From the NCBI GenBank assembly GCA_031216445.1, contig CM062213.1:5295501-5359500 (forward strand): DNA of 64,000 nt, written 5' to 3'. The notes under the pieces were generated by a model, which saw only the letters and a program-made list of their open reading frames with translations, did not search any database and was not told where the DNA came from. Position 1 is the stretch's first letter, and each line of letters opens with the position of its first letter. Positions 50,997-62,900 of the stretch are shown here, piece after piece. A program made the position numbers and the translations under genes. The stretch is from Lateolabrax maculatus. Lineage: Eukaryota; Chordata; Actinopteri; Acropomatiformes; Lateolabracidae.

Positions 50997-51054
50997 GAAC
51001 ATCTGTGTTATGAGTTAACAAAAACAATAATCACTAAAACGTGTAGTTCGTGGT

Positions 51055-51240
51055 TCCTCCTGCAGGTTCTGGAGCTTCTTAAGATGCTCTCAGCCTCCTA
51101 CGAGTGAGTAGGAGGCACCCGTTAATCTACAGTCGTGAGTGTTTTCAGTTACCATGCTTTTGGGAAAAACCTCTTAAAAAGGATTTTAAGATCATCTTAG
51201 CCTTAAGATTCTTTTGGGAATCGAGGCCCAGGTTTGAGGG
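51055..51240. repeat. Possible small inverted-repeat DNA element
   Basis: It contains cttaagatgctctcagcctc, tttaagatcatcttagcctt and ttcttttgggaatcgaggcc, resembling the ends of fish MITEs that read aagattcttttgggaat next to gggccc. The left end was not defined. Confidence 0.3.
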
Positions 51241-52589
51241 TTTAAAGCTAAGAAAAGCGTGGACAGGTTTGACCAGACTGTTTCAGTGTCTGATAAAGCC
51301 CAAGCCTCCTGTGAAAACCTTTGACTCAAGATCAACAGAATATGCAGAGTTAAGATCTTTACTGATAGCCCAGCTCAGCCAGTTTGGCATTTGCAGCTTT
51401 GTGAAGCTTTTACTGCCTTTAAGTAGGTTGTCACTGAGAAATTTAGGAGGATGTGAGAGGCATGTCATTCATGTCGCTGTTTATACACAATAATCCCCTA
51501 AACCACTTAGTAGAAATTGTTGTATTTTGCAGAAACAAGAGCTTATTTTTGTCCCAATTCAATCATGGTCCTCTACTCTTCTGCACTGTAAATATTTGAT
51601 AACGATCATACGATCACCATAGGCTCACAGGCCAGAGGGGGCCAGGTTTCCTCTCTTTCCCTTTCATCCTTCCATCGCTCACTGAATTCTCACTGAATTC
51701 ATCACCAGTCATGGCTAGCATTGTGATGACTGGTTTGTCCCTCTCGTTGACCTAATTAAAAGAAGTATCCCACTGTTCTGTGACGGCATTGTTCTCTCAC
51801 GGTTCCAGTCAAGGAATGGTAACGGTAAAGGTTTTTTTGAAACCTTTGCGTGACTTCAGAAAATAAAAGCACCTGATAGGTTGCAAATCAAAGACGGTTG
51901 CTTTTCACATAATTCTGTTTCTGTCCAGTAGGTGTTACTGTGGAAACCTCTTGTATGCCATCTAAAGGTTTAGAGGCTTTAGAAAACCGTTTTGACCCGT
52001 GACTCCTACTTTAATTTTCATTCCAGTTTGTCAAATTAGGTCAAGAAATGTTGGCCCGTCCCTGAGGAGTGGTTAAAGACATATTATGAAGAAATAACCC
52101 CAGTGTGAATCTGCCTGAGGACCATTCCAACCTCCTCCATTTACACTTTTATTTCACTGTGAGATTCTTCAAGTGGCAAAAGGCCTTGAAAACACAGGTT
52201 CTCACTCAGTGTCTTACTATGAGCGATGGGGTCATATATGGAAAAAGGTGATGTCACGCATCTCTGTGCAGCAATGAGGATTAAGCAACATTTTAATCAA
52301 AATGTGGTGAGAGTTGAGGGATTGTTCGCTCATGTTACCAGGTCACTGGCAATAAAATGTTATCAAACTGCACACCCACAGTCCTGATGAAACAAATAAG
52401 CTTCAACTGTTTTTGAGTTTTAAACTCTTTATACATAATGACAGTCTTTAACTTTTTTAGCATTTTTAGTAATATATATTGAAAATTGCAAAGGAATACT
52501 TAAACAGGTGGAAAAAAATTTCATGTTTTAATTTGATATGGTGAATTAATTAGCAATTAGTTGCAAATTTACATCCAGCTGTTGAGGAG

Positions 52590-52800
52590 CAACATTATCA
52601 TTATTTTATGTTTCTTGCCTCCTCCTTATCTTGCCTCCTGGACTCTAAGGGAAATATCTGACTGTTTAGCTGCTAAATGCCCCACATTCTTGACCAGATA
52701 GTCACTAATCTTCTCTCTCTGGTGTTTGGTGCTGGGCAGGTAGTGCACGGTGGGTTTTCAGAGCTTTCGCATTGAGAAAATCAGTGAGCGTGAACCAAAA
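52590..52800 (-). mobile_element. MITE-like interspersed repeat, copy 5 (partial)
   Basis: It shares gagcaacattat, gtttagctgctaaatgcccc and cagtgagcgtgaaccaaaac with copy 3, in the same orientation. Its ends are diverged. Confidence 0.5.
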
Positions 52801-54143
52801 CAGGATTATGGATTGGACGGCTGAACAATGAGCTGGAACTCGCTATAAAGCTCTGTAAAGCCAAAGACAGCAGCAGATCCAGGAAAATTGAATAAATCAT
52901 GAACTGCCAGCTGTAAATGTAAGAAATGTAAGAAAACTTACCCTGAAGAAATCACATATTAATATTTATGGACCCTTTTATAATAGCATTACTGCTTGTG
53001 TTTACACTCAAAACTACTGTATCAATCACAACTTCTGACAGAAGCAGTGACATAAATAAGGCTCTATTTAAATCATTTTCGGTGAAAGCTGAAAATCCAC
53101 TTTCTGCATTTCCTGCAAATTGTATCGGGAGCTGCACAGCTGATGGTTTTAAAGTTTGAATACTAATTAAATGACCTTTGGGGCATCTAATTACCTCTGG
53201 ACAAACACAAGGCCAGACTGAAAAGAATGAGCTTGGAAAATCCAAAAGCAGCACTGCTCAACTGGACTGATACATAAAAGCTAATGAAAATTGTTATTTC
53301 AGTTTCACCAGTCGGAAAGGATTTACAGATTTCTAGTCTAGTCCAAGCAGTGCAAAATACACATAATTGTCTTCCTGCTGATTTTTTTCTTTATCTGACC
53401 GGAGGCCCTGTACTAACAATGTCCACTAAGTAAACACATATTCACTTTAATTACTTTTTCCTCTTCTCCCTGCTGAAACCAAAGATATGATTACAAAATA
53501 TTGGAATGAACCAAACCCCAGACGCAACTGTGTTTGTAAAAGAAAAATACACTTTTTGAGATGATTACAATGCAGCTTGTGAGATCAAAAGTTCTCTTCT
53601 GTGTTTATATGCAAGTGGGATGAAACTCATATTGAACAACAAAGTGTTTCAATTACTGAGCTATAGCCAATTATACAGTATGAACTAGGTATTTCTAACT
53701 GATGGGTGGAACATTTAATCTAAACTGACAAGACCCTCTGATGTTTTTGTATGCTTTTAATAGAACTGAAGTATATGTTTTTGGTTTCACAATAGGCTCA
53801 CTGATTTGCTGTTAAATGTGTGTGCAACAACTGTGAAACCATTAATCCAGAATGTCTCTCTACATACATATTGTTCATCATACATTGTGGTAACTCTAGG
53901 GCAATTAACAAGCTCTATAATGGGATCTTCTATAACAATAAAAGCCTCTTTAAACTTTTGAACTTGTGAAGTTCAGTATTTGTTGGCTGAATTCTCTTTA
54001 TCAAAGCTATTTTTTAAAACCTGACTCTGAAGCACCGTCTACAAGAATGTTTATTGATTTTCTAATAATGCTAACAAACGGAGAGAAATCAGTGGTGGCT
54101 CTCCACAAGCAGACATACAAGGAGGCCTAACCGTCTGACTCAC

Positions 54144-54245
54144 CAAAGCGGGGGCGTTGACCACAGAGAGGTTGTAGCCGTAAATGAAAGATGACCCCAG
54201 GGCACCGAAGAAGGCTGCACTCAACAGGCAGGCTGTGACTGGCTG
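54144..54245 (-). CDS. slc2a9: slc2a9 coding exon 2: TM1 (residues 24-57)
   Basis: The exon has 34 codons, phase 0 at both ends, acceptor CTCTCATTAG and donor GTGAGT. It encodes a hydrophobic stretch (ACLLSAAFFGALGSSF) and then IYGYNLSVVNAPAL. The GSSF-YGYNLSVVNAP core is the TM1 and first-loop signature of GLUT9, and in this family TM1 lines the central cavity. The next exon continues directly with YIKAFYN, as in the mammalian protein. Confidence 0.95.
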
Positions 54246-55797
54246 CTAATGAGAGAACACACATAACACACAGGTTCCAGTTATACCAACATGAACATGT
54301 TAGAGGCCTTGTCAGTGGCAGTCACGCTGTTCATTGCTGTTCATTGCTGTTCATTAACATCAAGGTCGGTCCAAAACCAAGGGAATTTGGCACAGGACGT
54401 TTCATATAGGTCCAGGTATATAGGCCAGGCAACCGTGCAATCCCTTCACTTTGTCCTTGATTGTGTCACTGCTCATACAACAAATATTACAAAACTGTGA
54501 CAAACGCATGGTGGTGTGTGCATGCTCTGTTTGACTTCAATTAGGGTGAGGGCAGGAGCAAGGGAAGAAAGGCAGCTGTTATACAATCTCATTTTTGTGG
54601 GGTAATAACTGAACTATAAATGTACAGTATGCTGTAGATATCATCAAAAATGTTACGCTGCAAAGGAGATCAATGACGGATCATTCAGAAAGAGGGAATG
54701 GCAATACAAAGACATGGATCCATTCTTACATTAAGGATGCTAAGTGCAAAGACTCACAACACAACATTTAATTAAACCCCATAATACAAAAGAACCAGCA
54801 CAAACCCAGTGTTGTTGTACACAATCACCACCAGAATCTTTTTTAATTTTCCTCTTATGGCTTGAAAAATATTATCTTAATATTTTGGACAAAATGGTGA
54901 AGATTCATTACGACTGTAATCATGATAAACAACCTCCCTGAAACAGATCTGGGCCCAGCCAGGAGGTAATAAACCCTCTCTGACTCTGTGTGTTTCTCAT
55001 ACACTCTTAAGTGAAGGACGAATAACTTTTGTATGCACAGCACCAACCTCTTACACTGACAGGCCACATGCCAGAGTTACAGCCATGAGGCACAGCTAGA
55101 CAATCCAGCACATGGGAATGAGACAAAGAAGGGCTGATTAGAGAAAGAGTTAGTGGCGGCAGTAAAAGGAAAATGAAGGTGGGTTGGGGCTGAGGCTACA
55201 GGAGGAGAAGATGAAAGCACAGTTAAGGATTAGGGCTCACAATGATGAGCACGGCATATTATCTGCTTAAAATGTAGTGAAGTAAAGCACAAGAAGGTAC
55301 GGTTCATCCAAAGTGTCTCCATCTCCACTTATTCAAATTTGTGAGCAGATGATACTGCAGCTATCAGCGATAAGTAACTAAATTTCATTGAAGAATTAAA
55401 TTATGCACAGTGGTTTAGCATATGGCTTATGCTGTATAGCCTATACAATCAAATGTAATTTGGTAAATTACCTTCTGAATGCAACGGTACAAAAACATGG
55501 CTACTGCAAGTTATTTTAGCAGGGTGTCTGTATTTATTTAGTAAACTTGGAAGCGAAAGTTAGCGCCTAGAGAGCACTACGGAGGAGGTGTACTAAATCA
55601 GTATTGTGTCTGCCCATTTATCTGTAATCCATCTAAACGGCAATTGCACACTGATAATACTATGCTTGGAATATGCAATTGTGATCTGTGTCCCAGTGGA
55701 GCCCTGCCCTGGCACAGTCCTTCTCCCATTTGCATATGTTACAACATAAACACTCATACGCAACTTGTTTTGCATGATAATTGCCAAGAGTCGGCTT

Positions 55798-55870
55798 GAA
55801 GCGTGATCTTACAGACTTTGAAAAAGGCACGATCGTGTGCGTCAGGAAGTTAGAGCACCGCCGAGACTAT
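55798..55870 (+). pseudogene. Doubtful Tc1-like transposase N-terminal scrap
   Basis: The plus strand reads LTDFEKGTIVCVRKLEH, which recalls the first helix of Tc1-type transposases (LT-FE-G-IV). No further transposase motif follows before stops, so this may be chance. Confidence 0.25.
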
Positions 55871-56279
55871 GGCGTTGTTTAGCTATTTTAAAGGTGCAAA
55901 TCTCGAGATGAAAGATGTTCAGTGAAGAACTGTAGGAGGCGTTTGGTTGGTATTTTCCATTTGTAGATTGACATCTGTGGTACGACGACCAGTTTTGAAG
56001 CTCACCAAGCATCCCTCTTTTGCCTGTCTAAGGTATAACATCAGGTGAGCAGCCAGGGTACATTTCCCGCCTTTTAAGGGTCACATTGTTAAAAAAAAAA
56101 ATTAAAATAATGTATAGATGTAGAAATCTGTACACACTAAACTGAGCACACAGACCGTATGATATACTGTATACTGTAATTTTCCTGTATAATTTCTCTT
56201 TAGTTGTTAGTGAACAAATTATTTCACATGGGCAGTTCATTTGTACAGTTTTTCTAATTTGCTTTGCTTGCGTTAAACA

Positions 56280-56775
56280 TCCACACTCACACTTTCATGG
56301 GTCATAATATCGGCTGTGCCTCGCTTTTATTCCTAGTGTGTCTGCTGTTTTCCCTTCCCTGTGCTTCTTGTTGGTCCCTTGTTCGCTCTCTCTCTCCCTG
56401 TTTGTCTGTCTGTCTGGGCGTGACGCTCTGGTTCCTGCCTGCTGCCAATAAACCTGCACATCTGACATCGTTTAGGTTGCCTACGTGGTACTAACGCTAC
56501 CACGTTGGTTGATTATCTTCTGTGTCAGTCTGAACTCAGTTAACCTTGGGTTTACCCCTGTCCCATGTTGATCATTTTTTTGTTTGCCGCCTCGCCCAGC
56601 CAGTCCTCAAACTACCAGCTCAAACTCTCTCTGCCTCCAGCTGGTAAATCTCCGCCTCACCCAGCGTCCTGCCAGCCAACTCTCTCTGCCTGCTTCTTCC
56701 ACCATAAATAAACTGTTGTTCAGTTGCAGCTCTGCGTCGGAGTCCTGCTTTTCAGTCTAACAGACGTAACACAAC
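56280..56775 (+). mobile_element. Possible solo LTR or LTR-retrotransposon 3' end
   Basis: A pyrimidine- and C-rich block with ctgctgccaataaacctgca, ccagctggtaaatctccgcc and a second polyadenylation-like accataaataaactgttgtt. It then reads cggagtcctgcttttcagtc and ends near acagacgtaacaca. This wording is typical of fish LTR ends, but the limits and any target-site duplication were not established. Confidence 0.4.
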
Positions 56776-59700
56776 ATCCCCCTAAAGTTTATTAATCCAC
56801 GCACATGGACTCAGACACTTCATTTTTTAAATATATTTTATTATTACTATTTTCTTTATAATATTCTCCTAATTATATCATAGATCATACCTCAGCAACA
56901 CACCCCCTTTCCCTTTTGTATTGGTGTTTTTCCAAAAGTTGCAGGATGAAATCAGTTTGCAACAGCAGGTAGGCTTGCACACAGCTCTGTCGGGCTCTTA
57001 AACTGTGGTTGCGCCTCAATGCTGAAGATATAGGCTACAGCTTAACAAAAGGTGGGAAATTAAATGCAATTAGTTGTACATCCTTAATTGCATTTGAGAA
57101 ATATAGGCAGAGTTAATAAAAAAGTTAATAGCCACCCCTTAATCCGGTTGTTTATTCTTAGGTTATTTTAGGTGACATTTATGGGCTATTTTCCCTTCAT
57201 GGAAATGATTGTATATTTTATTGATTTTCATGTGATCATTGGAGACCAATCTAGGAATGATGATGATTGTGTTTGAAAATACAGCTATCACCTTGTTGGC
57301 AGGTTCTTTCCATCTGTAGCTTTATTATCTATGTTCTCTAAATTAATTTGCATTGTGGATATACAGTAGCTTTTTAAAAATGTTTGGGTGAAGCAGACAA
57401 TATTTAGCTCTTTTTCCAGAAAAGTGGCATCAGTGTACAAGTGAGTGAACAAGTGTCATTTCAATCACCACAACAGCACAAATAATTGACAGGGAAATCT
57501 CTTAATAAGTATACAGTATTTACCTTAATATAAAGTGCAAGATTACTGAGATTTCCAACAGATTTACAAACAGATTTAGTGAAGTTTTAAAAAAATTCCT
57601 TCAAAGTCTTTGAATATATATACGTCAAATTGCAGAAGATTTCGTCATTATTTTATTTATTCTTTCTGGGGAAAGACCCCATGTCCCTGGCTCTAATTGT
57701 GCCCCCCCTAGAATTTTGGCTTGCATGACTCCCCTGCATTTGCTCATCCATGTCCTCAGTTAAGCAATCGTTTTGCAATCCCTGCACATAGTTCAGAAAT
57801 CCATGTGCATGGATTTCAACATGTTTTTACTTTTTTTCTAAAATGCGACCCTTGGGTGGCAGCCAAGAAGTTTAGGAGAAGAAAAGTCACTTTCTTAACG
57901 TGGAAACTACAGGGAAAGGAGAAAATATTTTCTTTGTTCTAGTGTAACCGAATGGATACAACACACAGCAAATCTTTGATAAGAATAGATTCATTGCTTG
58001 TATTATTTTATGTTTTACACAAATGTCACTTATAGACTTTATCTCTAATTAGTTGATAAAATACATTCAAAATACATTTATTTGAGTGTCCCATTTATCT
58101 TCTACTGGCTATTTTAATTTTCTTGGTAATAGATCATGTTTAATTATTCATTTTTATTCCATTTACAATCTTTTGGATTTGTCACACTTTTTCCATTTTC
58201 CTTGTGATACCTCTCTTTTTCCTAGATGGGCATGTCTACTACCTCTCATCATCATCATAAGCAAGACTAAGAGAAAAAAGAAATGTCAAGAAAATGCACT
58301 AGATGCATTAGATAAATTATTAAACATCTGCTGTAGAAAATAAATAAAATAAAAAGCAAAAGATAAAAGAAAGTATAACAAATTATGTTTAATTTATTAT
58401 ATTAACTGTATGGAGATAATCAATTTACCAGTAAATTATTTAACTTCCTGTATTATTTATTCATGTATCTAATTATATTTTTCCCTCATCTGATATCTAA
58501 CTTGAGGCATTTATCACTTCTAAGCCTCAGCAACAGTTAATGCATCTATGCATTTTATTCTTCCACTTCCTCTGAATAAGTAGGCAGGTATGAATATAGG
58601 TATATGAATATGCAGCTGTCTGATCAACGTTTTTCAGCTTAGATTTAAATGCAAATGTTAATAAAGCTCTTCAGGTTTATGGAAAATGCCTCCTTCAAAA
58701 ATTGTGTTTCTCATTTTAAACACAAAGTAAATGTAATTAAGCCAAAAACAGTTTCATCGCTTGATTTTTTGTGTTACTGAAAAAAAAAAAAACTTTTTTT
58801 GATAAAATTTTTTATCATCTCCTCAATGTGAAAAAAAAAAAGAAATCACAAGTGTGGAAAAAATTAAGATAGCAATGAAAGTGATAATACTTTAGTGTTT
58901 CTGCTGAGTCAGCTCAGTTGTGTGGCGAATAAGAACGGGCAGTAACTGAACAGATGAAGATGTGTGGAAATATCTCCACTGGGACTTTGCTCAGTTGGCA
59001 CATCTCAATCCTGCAGTCCAGGATCGTACTTTGGAAGATGAGACACCAACTGGTTTATTGTTGAGTAGAACTGTAGGAGACTGCCAATAAAACTGGCATT
59101 GCTCGGCTGCTGGATCAAAGCATAAACTCTAATCTTTGCCTATAGCTGCTAGTAGTGAGGGAATGGGTTTAAGTGAGTGGCATGCAGGTAACACTTCAAA
59201 AAAAAGTCATGATTAATTAACAATTATAGACATTGATTACAGAGCAATAAACATTTTTCTTTGAAGTGATTTTCCACTATGATTTTCTGTGTGGAGAGTC
59301 TTAATAAAGTTTACCATAATTGGTATATACAGTTTTTCAGTTTTAAACTCAATATTAAATAAAATGTTTTAAGAAAACCAAGGCTGACTTGTAACTTTTC
59401 TCCTTATTTTTGTCACTGAACATCTTTGAAACATATGTCGAAGGTGATCGATTTATTACTTTATCAATACAGTTTTTCATTATAAGCCTACTTGAATCTA
59501 TCAGATTTAAACAGTGTTTCAGCAGCAGGTCAAAGCCTCACAAAGCAACAGCAAGATTTTGGTTAACAACACAAAAAGATGTGTTATGTGTAAATGACAA
59601 AGGTCATGTACATATTTACTGACGTGCAGTATCGTCACAGATCCTGCCCATACCTGTCAGCCTAACAAGTTAATATGACATGACAGGCAAAAAACAATAA

Positions 59701-59852
59701 CATGTCCACAGCCGTGACCTACATAGTGCTATCAGGACAAGACTGTTAATCTGTCAAACCAGTCAAATTTCATACATCACAAAGATGTCATTTGGAAGCA
59801 GTACAATCAGAAAGAATATGCACTTGGCCGTGGTGTTTTCAGTGACACTAAC

Positions 59853-59921
59853 CTTTCCAGAGTTCTTCCCACAGTCGCTCATCTTGTGGTCAGCCGGGTC
59901 AGACTTCTGCGGTTTGTCCAT
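59853..59921 (-). CDS. slc2a9: slc2a9 coding exon 1: initiator and cytosolic N-terminus (residues 1-23)
   Basis: It encodes a short hydrophilic N-terminus beginning MDKPQKSDPADHK and ending in NSGK, followed by the donor GTTAGT. The ATG at 59921-59919 has A at -3 and G at +4, a strong vertebrate initiation context, and the resulting short N-tail is similar in length to the short human GLUT9 isoform. A second Met occurs at residue 14. The 16 bases upstream (59922-59937) are open in frame and are preceded by an acceptor-like TTTCTCATTTAAG. The exon may therefore start at 59937 and be joined to an upstream, mostly untranslated exon, or the coding frame could extend further 5'. The N-terminus of this family varies, so this exon is less secure than the membrane exons. 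Confidence 0.82.
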
Positions 59922-59937
59922 GTTAACGTTCAGCGCC

Positions 59938-62900
59938 CTTAAATGAGAAAGTCATTTCATATAAGACATCTGGCTCATTCACAATAGCCATGGGAAGACA
60001 AGACATGTTTCACAACAAAGAGGGGGAAGGGGAAATGATTATAGAAACTTCTGAGTGAAACATCTGCTAAAAAAGGAAATGACAGTGCCTCAGTGTGCTG
60101 ACAACACGGACGCTAGTACGAGAACACACAGGATTATAGATCAGAACTTGGTCACAAGTTGAGGATTTACCAATGAGACAAAGGCAACGAAGTCAGATCA
60201 GTTTTCTAACATGCAAAAAGCTTTGCTTTACTTAAAAATCTCTCCAGCAAAACTTTGACTACAGTTACATTCAATTCTTACTCAATTCTTCAAAAACAGA
60301 AAACAACAATCCATTTGTCTGGATTTGTACTGCAGCACAGTAGAGGACTCCACAACAGTGGCCAAGTACAACAGACATCAAATTAAAAGCCTGAGTCTGC
60401 CACCTAGTGGTTACAAGAATAGTAACAATCAGAAATACTACACAGCAGACATCATCATTAAAGAAGTAAAGAAACTGTATGAAATCTGGTGGTCTCCAAA
60501 TTAGTGTAAATTTATACCGGGGAACCAAGCATTTTACAAGTAACTCCCTCTTCCTACCACACAGTTAATACCATTTAATAGCATTCAGTCAGTTTAAAGA
60601 GCATAATCGTGTCCCTGATTGGATGACTGAATGATTAAAAACTAGCAGGAATCTGAGAGGAACAGAGGATTAAAAATCAGAGCTGTGGAGTGAATTCTTA
60701 AGATGACTGAAGACGCATGAGAGTTGTAGTGTAACCTTCCCGTACTACATCTATTTGATTAAACCACTACTTTTTATTTTGGGTCACTAATCTGGATGTT
60801 CGAGTTGTTAAAGGATTAAGTGCCATGTATTCCAATGCCAGTTCAAACTGGATCATTATTATTTTAGCGTTCAGAGATCTTTTTGAATTTTGAATTTGAA
60901 AATAATTTGACAAAAAGATCTTCAGGGTCAAATTACTATTTGGAAAAAGCCATAAGATGCAGCTGAAAGCTCCTCAAAAACCCAGTAAGTGGACCCAGAG
61001 TTAAGAACACACACACACACTGAGTACCATAAAAATCCTCTGCTGGAAGTATTTGATGATACATGGGACAAAATGCATGATTGGCCCGTGAACTTGATGG
61101 AGCCTGAACTACAGTTTAATCTACTCAATTTGACCTGCTGCAGAGTGGATATATGGTGTGACTGTATTTGTATGTGTGTTTAGGTGCATCAGAAACATCA
61201 GCTGTCTTGCCGATTGTTTAACATGTTTTGGTTGGTTATCAGGAAGCATGGGTATTGACTTTAGGATTCCTCCCCCTCATCTCTGTGATCAATCCATGCC
61301 CCTGATGTTACTTTAAACATGAACTCTATGTAAAGAGGAAGGTTTCACTGGCCTTGAATCAGGGATATAGAGTGACCTGTTTACTTTGCAGACAGACAAA
61401 ATTGAGTAACTAGAAGCTATTTTCAGTGCTTTACTAGGTAAGTCTCAACAAGAAAGTGATTAATCAATGCCTTTCTCTATGCAGATAATGACTGGCTCTC
61501 CTGTCGTGTTTTTTTTAACTTCTGGTCTCAAAGAAACACTCAGAGAGAACAGCAGCTGCGGTCAAAAACAATGTAGGAAACGTTCACTGAAACACCACAA
61601 ACCACTGCTGCAGCACAATCTGACTGTCCATTTTTGAACTTTTCAGAGCCATTTTTCCAGGCTCCTCAAGACTTGAAAGGTATATTTTAAGGTGGAGTCA
61701 TCCTTCAACAGCACAATCTTTGAATTTCATGTACATGTTCATGTTGAAACACAAGACTGGAAAGTGCCGACAGCTCCGTTGATTTTCAAGAACTCAGTCA
61801 CCATCTATAAATCAAACCCTTTAACTGTGAATGTGAAGATTCTTGGGCTGAGTGATATGGTTGAAATCATTATGCTAATGTATTTTAAGGATAATTTCTG
61901 ATATCGATTATGAAATGGCAACTGTATACAAAATCACATATACAGCATGCATGGATGCATTATGTAATGAATTGCATGAGATCAAACTCATGTTATGCAT
62001 AATCATTAATTTATTTGGAGAACTAAAACTTGATAAGATAAGATAATATTATATATATTTGACCTTTGTATTTTTTTATAATAGGCCTATTGAATTGTAT
62101 TTGATTACCTTTGATTGAACTCCAAACTCTCCAAAGGTTTTTAACAGTTTTTTTTACTATTACCTTATTTGCAACCCACAGGGGTGTAGCACAAAATTCT
62201 GGGCCCCTGTACATAAGCAGTCTCTGTGGACCCCCGTCCTTACATAATCCATGTCTCTCACGCAGACAGATTTTTTCAAAAATATATTTTTACGATCAAA
62301 TCTATTTAACCTAATTTAACCTAAGAGTAACACATTAAACAACAATGCACAACAAGCTGAGATATATATATATATATCTATATCTTAAGCTTTGCTAGGT
62401 AATGCTGATAGATATAATGTCATTTGACATTGTAGCTATGATGCTGATTCATTTATGTTATACAGTGCAAATATGCTCCAAGCCTTCAATCCAAACTGCT
62501 GATATAAACTGTTTTAGCTGTGCTCACCTTTTTGAAAGAAAAGAGTTAGCAGTTGTCTACCCTCAGTTTGTTTTCTTTCTTTTCTTTTTTGGTACCCTGA
62601 TTTCTCTTTCTTGGGGAAAGACATGACTCTGTTCACATCGGTGCTCCAGCATCAGCAGTCACTCAGCTGGATAAGCTGCATTTGAACTATTTTGCACCTT
62701 TTGTAATGGGTGAGAGGGGAGCCTATATTATTATTTATATATTTTTTGGGATACAAACTTTAGTTTCCCAACCAAAAAACATTTCATTTCAGGCTTCTCT
62801 CCTGCACTGGAGCCCTGAGTAATCAGTCTCACTTTACACATGTTGAATGCGGTGAAGCCAAAGTCAATTTTCCACATCCTGGACAATAAAGTTTCCAGCC

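Larger units (their letters stand above)
47315..54143 (-). other. slc2a9: slc2a9 intron 2 (6.8 kb)
   Basis: The donor is GTGAGT and the acceptor TTGTATTGCAG. The intron contains an AT microsatellite (47803-47844), a 5'-truncated LINE (about 50285-50996), a possible small inverted-repeat element (51055-51240) and a MITE-like copy (about 52590-52800). The rest looks like unremarkable AT-rich intron. Confidence 0.88.
54246..59852 (-). other. slc2a9: slc2a9 intron 1 (5.6 kb)
   Basis: The donor is GTTAGT and the acceptor CTCTCATTAG. The intron holds an LTR-like or transposon tail near 56280-56775, a doubtful Tc1-like fragment near 55798-55870 and a three-copy 10-base tandem repeat (unit ctgttcattg) at about 54331-54359. 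The stretch 56820-59800 is AT-rich, with two poly-A runs near 58780 and 58830, and shows no recognisable gene. Confidence 0.85.
11716..59921 (-). other. slc2a9: slc2a9 (GLUT9) gene body, 3' part outside window
   Basis: Ten minus-strand exons join into one frame of 404 codons plus one base, with GT-AG boundaries and matching phases throughout. The product is a 12-TM major facilitator sugar/urate transporter of the plasma membrane. Visible family marks are a TM1 segment GSSFIYGYNLSVVNAP, the sequon Asn64-Lys-Thr in the first outer loop, IRLLGRKGTLL after TM2, PESPRYLL after TM6 (residues 227-234), CYQLCGLNAIW in TM7 and ERIGRKPLL after TM8. The class I QLS motif of TM7 is absent and an Asn-Ala-Ile (NXI) is present, as in class II GLUTs. 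The wording of TM1 and TM7 is closest to human GLUT9 as I remember it, more than to GLUT5, 7 or 11. GLUT9 in mammals moves urate and, less clearly, hexoses. Human GLUT9 has about 510-540 residues, so roughly 100 residues are missing here and presumably lie below coordinate 1. Orthology rather than a fish paralogue is an inference. Confidence 0.92.

Noticed and set aside
51104..51493. Plus-strand 129-codon open frame downstream of the LINE
   Set aside because: It starts inside the possible inverted-repeat element and shows no recognisable domain.
62160..62300. Phrase ctgggcccctgtacataagc, considered as a known transposon end
   Set aside because: Similar words occur in fish repeats, but no second copy or terminal repeat was found in the window, so it was not annotated.
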